Source of the DNA: a bacterium
Lineage (GTDB): Bacteria; UBP6; JAFGXH01
Assembly: GCA_027064085.1 (NCBI GenBank)
Contig: JAMOQH010000179.1
Span: 1-64,000 of the forward strand
Direction: 5' to 3'
Length of the DNA stretch: 64,000 nucleotides
Shown here: in pieces, positions 28,539 through 37,198 of the stretch
How positions within the stretch are numbered: position 1 is the stretch's first letter
Layout of the letters: every line of letters starts with the position of its first letter
Position numbers and translations under genes: made by a program
Notes under the pieces: generated by a model
What the model saw: only the letters and a program-made list of their open reading frames with translations
Told to the model about the DNA's origin: nothing
Databases searched by the model: none

Positions 28539-29335
28539 AATATTATATCCTTAAGTGGTTCGTTTAGATTAAAGCTTAATTCATCTACCGTAACATTATT
28601 ATAGATTTGATTGAGTATATTTAATATCAAATTATAAGTATATTTATCTGTATTATTATATCCAAAGATTAATTTTAGGATTTCTTGATAAAATTTTTTT
28701 TTATCAATATTTTTTAAATAATAATTTGATTTTCTTTTTAAGATAAAAATTTTTTTTAATTCTTTTTTAGGTAAAAAGTTTACAATATGTTTGGGATTAT
28801 AATTAAAAGGAGTAGGATAAATATAAAATTTTTCATTTAATTTTCTTATAAGGGTAATTTCATCATGAAGGATGGTACAGCCTTCAGATTTTAGTTTTTT
28901 AGCAAATGTTGATTTACCACTACCACTAATTCCACTTCCTACAATTCCATAATTATCATTTATAATAGAAGATGAATGTAGTAGTAATGCATTAAATTTA
29001 GGTAAAAAATTCAATAATATTGTTTTTATAATTAAAAAAAAATTATTTGAATCTTTATGTATTAAAAAATTTGCAGTATTTTCAATATAATTAATTTCAC
29101 CATGAATATCCCATTTTTTAATTATCATAATGTCATCATTTATATTGGTAATGAAATAATCCCATTTGCCATTAATAAGCTCGTAATCATCTATTTTTAT
29201 AAGTTTAACAAAAATATCATATTCTGAATTTTCTATAATAAAATCTTTTAATATTTGTTTCATTTTGTTATTAAATAATTGATAGTCAATTTCAAATGAT
29301 ATAATTATATTAGCAATAGATACCTGAAAACTCAT
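28535..29335 (-). CDS. HprK-like (HPr kinase-related) P-loop kinase
   Basis: NALLLHSSSI...GIVGSGISGSGKSTFAKKLKSEGCTILHDEITLI. Confidence 0.8.
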   Translation of the reverse strand: MSFQVSIANIIISFEIDYQLFNNKMKQILKDFIIENSEYDIFVKLIKIDDYELINGKWDYFITNINDDIMIIKKWDIHGEINYIENTANFLIHKDSNNFFLIIKTILLNFLPKFNALLLHSSSIINDNYGIVGSGISGSGKSTFAKKLKSEGCTILHDEITLIRKLNEKFYIYPTPFNYNPKHIVNFLPKKELKKIFILKRKSNYYLKNIDKKKFYQEILKLIFGYNNTDKYTYNLILNILNQIYNNVTVDELSFNLNEPLKDIIL

Positions 29336-29763
29336 AATTTTTTTTTCCTTTTGATTATCATTTTTATAATAGGGTGAAATGGCAGTATGTAATAATAGTA
29401 TATGTTTAATATGTGTGAATTAATTATTAAATTAAATTTATTTTTCTGTATTTTAAATAAAACACCAAAATAGTTATTTTCATTTATTTCATAAAAATCA
29501 TTATTTACATTATTGTCACCTTTTGTTATTATTTTATTATTTTTAATTTTGATAATTCTGTGTAGTATAAAATCATTCTTTTTAAAAAGAATAATATCCC
29601 CTTGTTTTAATTTATTAATATTTTTATATTTTATAAATACTTTATCACCCTTAGATATTAGTGGCCACATTGAACCACCGGTAGTTACATCAGTAATAAA
29701 TATATCTCCTTTTTTAAGAGATATTTTTAGTAATTCCTGTTTTATCTTATTTTTTTTAATGAT
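29332..29763 (-). CDS. S26-type (SipW/Sec11-like) peptidase; start extended upstream of the tracked ATG
   Basis: Frame continues upstream: KGDIFITDVTTGGSMWPLISKGDKV...GDIILFKKNDFILHRI...ITKGDNN; candidate ATC/ATT start at 29758-29763 after SD AAGAGG. Confidence 0.75.
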   Translation of the reverse strand: MIKKNKIKQELLKISLKKGDIFITDVTTGGSMWPLISKGDKVFIKYKNINKLKQGDIILFKKNDFILHRIIKIKNNKIITKGDNNVNNDFYEINENNYFGVLFKIQKNKFNLIINSHILNIYYYYILPFHPIIKMIIKRKKKL

Positions 29764-30725
29764 TTTGTTACCTCTTTAATGCCATTATTCTTAATTTTTA
29801 TAAATTTATCATTTAAAAACCTTTTGTAGTCATTTAAGTTGTCAAATGTATAGTAAAATAAAAAAATCTGATTAATTCTAAAATTATTAGTCATTATCAT
29901 ATTTTTTAAAATTAATTTTTCGTAAGTTTTCAAATTGATTAAATTTATGGGTACTTTCTTTAAATCAAGTTCATTTATTAATATATAAAATATTAAATAA
30001 CTAATTTTTTTTATTCTGAAAAGGTTTATCATTTTTAGGAGATAATTCCAATTAATATCCTCTTTTTTAATAATTAAATATAAATCTAGAAATTTTTTTT
30101 CTACATTGATAAAATAGTCATTGGATATCTGTATTATTAAAGCAATAAGCTGATGCTCGATACAGTTTTTTTCAAAAATAACAGAGTAATCAATATTAAA
30201 TTTTGCTTTTTGAATAAAGGCTATATGTAAGTCTAAACTAAGTTCATGTCCTTTATATTCTATCAAAAACTCATTTTCATAAAAACGATACTTATTTTTA
30301 TAAAAGGATTTATCTTTTTTATATTTTGTTATTTTAAAATTATTATCTATTAAATCTTTTACTCTGCTTAGTTGTTTTTCATCTATTAATAAATCAATAT
30401 CAGATAGAAATCTTTGTGCAATATTTTCATATATGTTTTCGGCAGTAAATGCTCCTTTATAGAAAAGATAATTAAGTCTATTTTTATTTAAAAGTGTTTT
30501 TAGCTCCTTTTTAAAGTTTAAAAGTATGATGTTTTTATATAAATTTGCTCTATATTCTTGATTTATTTTTTTATTTTCTAATATTTTTTTATTTATGGGT
30601 AAAAAATAAAACGAAACGCTTAATTTTTTGAATTGATAATATAAATCAGTTGTATAACCAATCTCCTTTTTTAAAACTTTTTTAAAATTACTATTTAAAA
30701 TACCATTTTTTAAGTAAAATATAAT
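29742..30725 (-). CDS. NTP_transf_5-like nucleotidyltransferase; start extended upstream of the tracked TTG
   Basis: Frame open to stop at 30735-30737; encodes YKGAFTAENIYENIAQRFLSDIDLLIDEKQ...LIEYKGHELSLDLH; only ATA/ATT start candidates after SD AAGAGGAG. Confidence 0.75.
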   Translation of the reverse strand: MIFYLKNGILNSNFKKVLKKEIGYTTDLYYQFKKLSVSFYFLPINKKILENKKINQEYRANLYKNIILLNFKKELKTLLNKNRLNYLFYKGAFTAENIYENIAQRFLSDIDLLIDEKQLSRVKDLIDNNFKITKYKKDKSFYKNKYRFYENEFLIEYKGHELSLDLHIAFIQKAKFNIDYSVIFEKNCIEHQLIALIIQISNDYFINVEKKFLDLYLIIKKEDINWNYLLKMINLFRIKKISYLIFYILINELDLKKVPINLINLKTYEKLILKNMIMTNNFRINQIFLFYYTFDNLNDYKRFLNDKFIKIKNNGIKEVTKSLKKIR

Positions 30726-30748
30726 TATCTCCTCTTAAAAACATATAA

Positions 30749-32101
30749 CTACTTGTTTTGAGCTCTAAATAATTTTTCTAATCTATCATACACCTCAATA
30801 GCTTTTGCCCTAACTTTATAATTGAGCTTTTTATTTGTAGTTAATGAGTATAAAAACTTTCTGTTTTCTATGCTTAAATCTTCTATTTTATTTAATGTAT
30901 CAAGTATTTTAACCTGTAATAAATCAGGACGAGCTAAAATATAGTCATCTGCACCTTTATTGGTTTGGCTAATTGTTGGACACATTATTTTGCTTTCATT
31001 GAAGAAATCTTCTTTAAGCATTTTTTGCCCAGTTAAAAGTTTTAATTTTGCAATACCGACAACAGCTAAACATTTATGCTCTAGTTTACCTTTTTTATAG
31101 AAATTTTGAAATAATTCTTCAACTTTTTTTCTTGCTTCTTTTGATGCAGGAGTAGTATTTGCCAGAATCCAAATCATTGTGGTGTAATCCTTGATATTAT
31201 CTTTTTTATTTATCATAGCATTAAAGCTTTCACGGCCATCAAATGCTGCAACTGTTAATAGACATTCTCTTGGGTAGTTTACTCTTTTACATTCTTTTTC
31301 TATTTCTTTTGCATATTTAAAGTTTACAGAAAATAAATTTCTTTCAACTTTTATTTGTTCTGTTAATAATTTTAAATCATCACCTTCAGTAAATCTTTTT
31401 TTGGCTTCCTCTTCGGCATCTTTTATAGATAAGTCATAAATAGCAGAAACAGCATCTGCTACAACTTCAGGAGATTCAGAATTTAAATATTTTTCTATAA
31501 ATGGAATATCTTTAATACTTCCTCTTTTTTTGATATACCATATACCCCATGATTTAACTTTATCATATTTTGTTGTTTCAACAGTTTTTTTTATTCTGTT
31601 TAACATTTCATTTCTGTATGTAGGGTCCTGAAGATGATATAAGGATTCTATTGCTTCAATTTGTTTTTTTTCATTATTATATTTTAATTGTGAAAATTTT
31701 AATCCTACTTTGTTGTAGAAATCAAATATATTATTACTAACTTTATTAAATGCAAAAATATTTGCTCCAATTATCAAAACAAGTATAATTCGGAATCTTA
31801 ATTTATAATCTTTAAAATCTTTTCTAGCAATTTGTTCTTCTTTAGTTAATCTTTGAATTAATATTTCTTCCTTTTTCCAATAAATGTCAAAAAATAAATC
31901 TCCAGTTAAAACAGCTTCAAAACCGCCTAATATAACTATAAGCAAAAACCAAAAGAGCATCATAAAGAAATAAATAGTGATACTTTGCTCTGATGATCTA
32001 ATCATATTCGCCATAAAAACAGTATAAATACCTAAAATAATATTTAATATGATTATTGAGATTATGTTTTTAATTTTTGTTCCTAATAATTTATTTAGCA
32101 T
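30749..32101 (-). CDS. Membrane protein with HEAT-like repeats
   Basis: N-terminal TM helices; helical repeats such as DIPFIEKYLNSESPEVVADAVSAIYDL. Confidence 0.65.
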   Translation of the reverse strand: MLNKLLGTKIKNIISIIILNIILGIYTVFMANMIRSSEQSITIYFFMMLFWFLLIVILGGFEAVLTGDLFFDIYWKKEEILIQRLTKEEQIARKDFKDYKLRFRIILVLIIGANIFAFNKVSNNIFDFYNKVGLKFSQLKYNNEKKQIEAIESLYHLQDPTYRNEMLNRIKKTVETTKYDKVKSWGIWYIKKRGSIKDIPFIEKYLNSESPEVVADAVSAIYDLSIKDAEEEAKKRFTEGDDLKLLTEQIKVERNLFSVNFKYAKEIEKECKRVNYPRECLLTVAAFDGRESFNAMINKKDNIKDYTTMIWILANTTPASKEARKKVEELFQNFYKKGKLEHKCLAVVGIAKLKLLTGQKMLKEDFFNESKIMCPTISQTNKGADDYILARPDLLQVKILDTLNKIEDLSIENRKFLYSLTTNKKLNYKVRAKAIEVYDRLEKLFRAQNK

Positions 32102-32168
32102 AAAATCCTCTTATAATACTAACTGTAAATAAGATATATCATAATGAACATAAAAGCAATAATAAATT

Positions 32169-34013
32169 TTACAAGAAAAAATCAAAGACTTTTTTTGCAA
32201 TCTCTTTATTTATACCCTTAACCTTTTTAAGGTCTTGTAAGCTTGCTTTTTTGATATTTTCTATACTTTTAAAATGTTTAAGTAAAATTTGTTTTCTTTT
32301 ACTCCCTATACCGTCTATTTTATTTAAAACTGATTGAATACCTGTTTTGGCTCTTAGTTTTCTGTGGTATTCAATTGCAAATCTGTGAGCTTCATCTCTT
32401 AATTTTACAAAAACAACTATTTCAGGGCTATTTTGTTTTAGAATGATTGCTTCTTTATTTTTAACTTTAAAAACTCTTTCATAGTATTGGGCTTTGTCTT
32501 TATCATTTGATTTAATTTTAGCTAAAGATAGTAAGTCAACTGTGTTTTCAACATTTAATTCTTCTAAAGCTTCATAAGCTGAATTTAGTTGTCCTTTTCC
32601 TCCATCTACTATAATTAAATCAGGAAGTAAATTTTCTTTAAGGCCAGATTTAATTCTTCTTGATATAACCTCTTTCATCGATGCATAATCATTTATGCCT
32701 TCAACTGTTTGTATTTTAAAATGTCTATAACCTTTTTTGTATGGCATTGCATTTCTAAATTCTACTTTTGAAGCAACAGGATTAGCTCCTTGAAAATTTG
32801 AATTATCAAAGCACTCTATTTTATTTGGTATATTTATTAAATTAAATGTGTTTTTAATTGTTTCAAGGAGGTTTTTATTTTTATTTTTTAGATAATATTC
32901 CTTTTCTAAACTTATTTGAGCATTTTTATTTGCCATTATCAATAAATCATTTAATTTTTGCATTTTTTTGTTGCTTTTAGGGTAGAAAAAATTAATTTCT
33001 TTATTACTTTCATTATTAAAGTATGTATTAAATAATTCAAAATTAAAACTTTCTTCAGGTAATAAGACTTCTTGAGGGAAGGCTGTTCTTTTGGAGTAGT
33101 ATTGCAATATTATAGATTCTATCATTTCAATGCTAGGAAACTTGATATTATTAAAAATTTCTACTTTTTTATCTATTATTAAGCCATTTCGTAATATCAA
33201 AATTGAAATGCTCAAACTATCATTTAAAACAGAATATCCTATTATATCTATATCTTTCTTATAATCAACTGAAGCTAAATGTACTCTTAAATAATATTTT
33301 AGCATCTTAATTTGGTCTCTTAGCTTTGCTGCTTTTTCAAATAATAAATTTTCACTAGCATTATACATTTCTATTTCTAATTCTTTGATTAGCTCATCAC
33401 CTTGTCCAGATAAAAATTTTTTAAGTTTACTTATTTCACTATTATAGCTATTTTCGGTAATTTCATTTATACAAGGTCCACTACATCTATGGATTTCATA
33501 CTCTAAACAAGCTCTTTTACTTGATTTTAAAACAGAATCAGTACAAGTTCTTAATTTGAATAACCTATTTAGTGTAGAAACTAAATTTCTTACTCTACTC
33601 GACTGAAAAAACGGACCTATATAAAAAGCTTTATCTTGTTTATTGTATGTTCTAACTAATTCCAGCATAGGAAAGTATGATTTTGTATCAAGTCTAATTA
33701 AAAGTTCTTGCTTGCCATCTTTATATACTATATTAAATTTAGGTTTATGAAGTCTAATTAAAGTTGCTTCAAGTTTTAATGCTTCTTCTTCTGTGTTAGT
33801 AATAGTAACTTCAATATCCGATAATATATCAGATAAAAACTTTATGAAACTTCTGTTGTCTCCTGATTTTTGAAAGTAATTTTTAACTCTTTTTTTTAAG
33901 TTTTTGGCCTTACCTATATAAACAATTTTATTATCTATATCTTTCATGATATAACAGCCTGGTAATTCTGGAATTGTTTTTATAATTTTTTCATGATTAA
34001 AGAGAGTTGTCAT
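32169..34013 (-). CDS. uvrC: Excinuclease ABC subunit C
   Basis: GIY-YIG-like GCYIMKDIDNKIVYIGKAKNLKKRVKNYF, UVR motif, C-terminal nuclease ECFDNSNFQGANPVAS and HhH. Confidence 0.97.
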   Translation of the reverse strand: MTTLFNHEKIIKTIPELPGCYIMKDIDNKIVYIGKAKNLKKRVKNYFQKSGDNRSFIKFLSDILSDIEVTITNTEEEALKLEATLIRLHKPKFNIVYKDGKQELLIRLDTKSYFPMLELVRTYNKQDKAFYIGPFFQSSRVRNLVSTLNRLFKLRTCTDSVLKSSKRACLEYEIHRCSGPCINEITENSYNSEISKLKKFLSGQGDELIKELEIEMYNASENLLFEKAAKLRDQIKMLKYYLRVHLASVDYKKDIDIIGYSVLNDSLSISILILRNGLIIDKKVEIFNNIKFPSIEMIESIILQYYSKRTAFPQEVLLPEESFNFELFNTYFNNESNKEINFFYPKSNKKMQKLNDLLIMANKNAQISLEKEYYLKNKNKNLLETIKNTFNLINIPNKIECFDNSNFQGANPVASKVEFRNAMPYKKGYRHFKIQTVEGINDYASMKEVISRRIKSGLKENLLPDLIIVDGGKGQLNSAYEALEELNVENTVDLLSLAKIKSNDKDKAQYYERVFKVKNKEAIILKQNSPEIVVFVKLRDEAHRFAIEYHRKLRAKTGIQSVLNKIDGIGSKRKQILLKHFKSIENIKKASLQDLKKVKGINKEIAKKVFDFFL

Positions 34014-36538
34014 TTATTTTTACCTTTAAGTAGAGTTACTTTTTGGTTTTTACGATATATTTGTATATTATCTAAGAGTAGTTTTCTTTTATGTATAAAG
34101 TTTTTTATGTTTATATAAAAATTTTTATATCTATTTATTGCGATTACTTTTTTGGGTAAGTAAAATGAGTCTTTTATTTGTATTTTATTGGAGTTGGCTC
34201 CTATAAATTTATAATTTTTATCTAAGAGTTCTATGTTTAATTCAAAATCTTCTTGGTATGCTGATTTGATTTCTATAGGGTTTAATATTTTACTGTTGTA
34301 TATATACTTTATTAAGTTAGGTGACTGATTAAAAAATGGAGAGAATAATTCTGAAAAATAGTTTTTAATTTTTAAAAATTCTTTATTTTCTAGTTCAAAA
34401 TAGTCTAGTGGAGTTTTATTAATTCCTTTTATGTATATAGTCATATTATTTCTTGTTTTTTTTATTTCATAGTCGATTAGGGATGTATTTTTAATTTTGG
34501 TATTAACATATAATTCTAGTATTTTTGCTATAACTTCCTCATTTTTATATATTTTTAGCATATTTCTAAGGCCTGTTGTATAAAAATCATTTAAAGTTAT
34601 ATTCATTTCAAATTCGGCATAATCTAAATCTTTTAAAATTTTATAATTTATTACTACTTTATTATTTTTCACAAAGTTTTTTAATATTTTTTCATGTCTT
34701 TTATATAAATATGCTCCTTTGTTATCTATTGTTATATATTCTTTATTTTTTAAGAATCTAGGAATAACTCCAAAGCCCAAATAGGGAGTATTTAAGTCTA
34801 AGTATTGATTTTTGTATTGAATGATGGGGTAGTTGAAGAGTTTATTGTTGTAAATATCATTTTTTATATGAAATATTAATAGTTTAGTATTTAATTTTTT
34901 TAATTTACTCCATCTGTAAAAAACTAAGGCTTTATTTTCTATCTTCTTAGAATATAGAAAATAATAAGCCTTTTTAATATCATTAATTTTATTTATTGAA
35001 TCTGGTATTTCTAAATATGATAAATTTTTATAAAAATAGTACCATTTAAGCCCTGTAGGAGCTTTTATTGGCACATTTATAACATAATAAGGTAAGAAGT
35101 CTAAAGTATTGGCTTCAAAAGGCATTTTAAAATATGCTTTTATGTTTTTAGCTTGATTTTTGTTTATTAAATTATAATTATGACTATTTATTAGCTTGTA
35201 TTTAATATTTTTACTAAATTTTATTGAAAAGCTTTGTATATTAAAATATTTTTCTGGTATGAAAATTATGTTCTTAATTTTTGATTTTGTATACAGCTCT
35301 ATAAGCATATTATTTTCAATTTCTTTTAAGAAAATTTCATTTTCTGTAAACTTTGTTTCTAATGGAGTTTTTTTACCATTAATTATGGAATATACTCCTA
35401 AAATGTCTACAGAGCTAGGTATTCTAAAGTAGTCAATAAATTTAGTTGCATCTTTTACTGAAATTAAATAGTGGATATATTGATAGTATTTTCCTGCTTC
35501 TTTTTTTACTACAATATTTTTTTCTATAATTTCGTTTTGCTGTATTTTTTGAGAGTGAGGCGTTGTTATAGGATAAGGCAACGCCTTATCCGTACTTAAC
35601 GCCTTATTCACATATAAGATCTTTTCCTTGTTTTTACTAAAAGCAGGGATGTATTCTTTATAGAAGTCTTGTGTTTCTCTTTGAGAATAATAATTAATGC
35701 ACCTTTTTGCCCATTTTGTTAGATATTTATAGGCTTCGTTAGGGAGGTTATTTAGTAAGTAGAAGTTATATAGTTTGTAGTTGGCTAAGGGTGTGTTTTC
35801 CTTTATTAATTCCTCTATTTCTAATTTGTTATTGGGTAGGTATACTTCTTCGTTTTTAATATTCACGATTGTATTAACTTTTTGTACTGTTATTTCAGAA
35901 GCTAATTCTAATTGCCTATTGTTTTTGTTTTTTACATCACAAGATGCTCCTTTAATGTAAATTAGTCCATTTTTTTTATTATTTAGTTTTAGCGATAATT
36001 TGAAATATTTATTACTTCCTTTTATTATGAAGGCATTTCCATTTGTTTTTTTATTATTTATACAAGATGAGTCAGTTAAGTCATTGTAAAGATATACACT
36101 GTGCTTGTGCTTAAATTTACAAGTTGTTTCTAGTATATAAAGACCCTTTTTAAGCTTTTGAGGCCTTTTAAATTTAATTAATGATGATTCATACTTATTT
36201 TTTAATAAATTAATAGGTAATTCTTCAAATAATTCAATATTTTTAAATTGATATATATTAAATTTATTTATTACTCCATATTTTTTATTTAATTTTTTAA
36301 TTTTTTTATTGTTTCCTGAGTGTATATAAAATTCATTGAGTAATTTTATATATAGAGGTTCTGAATTTCTATTTATGTACTTCAAATTCTCTAATTTATT
36401 AATATATTCTTTTTCATTTTTTATTAAAAATGGAGCTTGATAGTAGTAAAGTAAACTTTGATAGTCATTTTTTACAATATTTAAATCATCAGTAATTGTA
36501 TTTTGAGCTGTAAGAATTAAAAATATTAAAACTATCAT
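34010..36538 (-). CDS. Secreted DUF3857-like (transglutaminase-associated) protein
   Basis: Signal peptide MIVLIFLILTAQNTITD at refined start 36538; central DUF3857-like region and C-terminal strand-rich region. Confidence 0.6.
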   Translation of the reverse strand: MIVLIFLILTAQNTITDDLNIVKNDYQSLLYYYQAPFLIKNEKEYINKLENLKYINRNSEPLYIKLLNEFYIHSGNNKKIKKLNKKYGVINKFNIYQFKNIELFEELPINLLKNKYESSLIKFKRPQKLKKGLYILETTCKFKHKHSVYLYNDLTDSSCINNKKTNGNAFIIKGSNKYFKLSLKLNNKKNGLIYIKGASCDVKNKNNRQLELASEITVQKVNTIVNIKNEEVYLPNNKLEIEELIKENTPLANYKLYNFYLLNNLPNEAYKYLTKWAKRCINYYSQRETQDFYKEYIPAFSKNKEKILYVNKALSTDKALPYPITTPHSQKIQQNEIIEKNIVVKKEAGKYYQYIHYLISVKDATKFIDYFRIPSSVDILGVYSIINGKKTPLETKFTENEIFLKEIENNMLIELYTKSKIKNIIFIPEKYFNIQSFSIKFSKNIKYKLINSHNYNLINKNQAKNIKAYFKMPFEANTLDFLPYYVINVPIKAPTGLKWYYFYKNLSYLEIPDSINKINDIKKAYYFLYSKKIENKALVFYRWSKLKKLNTKLLIFHIKNDIYNNKLFNYPIIQYKNQYLDLNTPYLGFGVIPRFLKNKEYITIDNKGAYLYKRHEKILKNFVKNNKVVINYKILKDLDYAEFEMNITLNDFYTTGLRNMLKIYKNEEVIAKILELYVNTKIKNTSLIDYEIKKTRNNMTIYIKGINKTPLDYFELENKEFLKIKNYFSELFSPFFNQSPNLIKYIYNSKILNPIEIKSAYQEDFELNIELLDKNYKFIGANSNKIQIKDSFYLPKKVIAINRYKNFYINIKNFIHKRKLLLDNIQIYRKNQKVTLLKGKNK
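35571..35591. repeat. Perfect 9-bp palindrome (REP-like) inside a CDS
   Basis: GGATAAGGC-aac-GCCTTATCC with a second AACGCCTTAT copy at 35598-35607. Confidence 0.85.
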
Positions 36539-36574
36539 ATTTCTCTGTTTTACTAGGAGCTTAAATAATGAAAA

Positions 36575-36656
36575 TGCGAGAGGCGGGACTTGAACCCGCA
36601 TGGCTCGCGCCACACGCCCCTTAAACGTGCGTGTCTACCGATTTCACCACTCTCGC
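36575..36656 (-). tRNA. tRNA-Leu, anticodon apparently AAG
   Basis: GCGAGAGTGGTGAAATCGGTAGACACG-CACGT-TTAAGGG-GCGTG...GGTTCAAGTCCCGCCTCTCGCA; class II with variable arm; CCA not encoded. Confidence 0.9.
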
Positions 36657-36796
36657 ATGATTTATTACTAGTTTACCTGAGCAATAAATAGAAAGTATTT
36701 ATACAATAGAATTAATAAATTGTCAAGAATTAAGCTTGAAAAATTTGCTAGAGATGGTTTTTTAGATGATTATTTGATTAAGTTTATAAAAAAATC

Positions 36797-36825
36797 TTGT
36801 AAAAAAATTTAAAATTTGTTATAAA
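36797..36825 (+). promoter_or_regulatory. Sigma70-type promoter for yajC-secDF-recJ
   Basis: TTGTAA - 17 bp - TATAAA. Confidence 0.5.
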
Positions 36826-36868
36826 AGCAGGCCGTGTTTATTTTGAAATACCCTTTTCGGAGGAAAAA

Positions 36869-37198
36869 TTGTTAGAATTTATTGATTTGATAGTAAAAGA
36901 GGGAGCTACTCCCACACCACAAGGTAGTGCATTAGGTATGTTTATACCAATGATTGCTGTTTTTGTTATTTTTTATTTTTTACTTATAAGACCACAAAAA
37001 AAGCAACAAAAACAACATAGAGAAATGTTATTGACATTAAAAAAAGGAGATACTGTTATTACTAATAGTGGTATTTTAGGAGATATCTTTACTGTTGAAG
37101 AAAAATTCTTCGTGTTAAATATTGCAGAAAAGACAAAAATAAAAATATTAAAAACTCAAATTGCAACAAAATACTCAGAGGAGAGTAACAATGGATAA
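36869..37198 (+). CDS. yajC: Preprotein translocase subunit YajC
   Basis: FYFLLIRPQKKQQKQHREMLLTLKKGDTVITNSGILG. Confidence 0.95.
   Translation: MLEFIDLIVKEGATPTPQGSALGMFIPMIAVFVIFYFLLIRPQKKQQKQHREMLLTLKKGDTVITNSGILGDIFTVEEKFFVLNIAEKTKIKILKTQIATKYSEESNNG

Noticed and set aside
35571-35591. Contamination with enterobacterial DNA as explanation of the REP-like palindrome
   Set aside because: The element is continuous with an intact AT-rich coding frame on both sides.
36539-36613. N-terminal extension of ORF 34010..36613 (MARAMRVQVPPLAFSL...)
   Set aside because: It overlaps the tRNA-Leu on the same strand; the signal peptide at 36538 is the sensible start.
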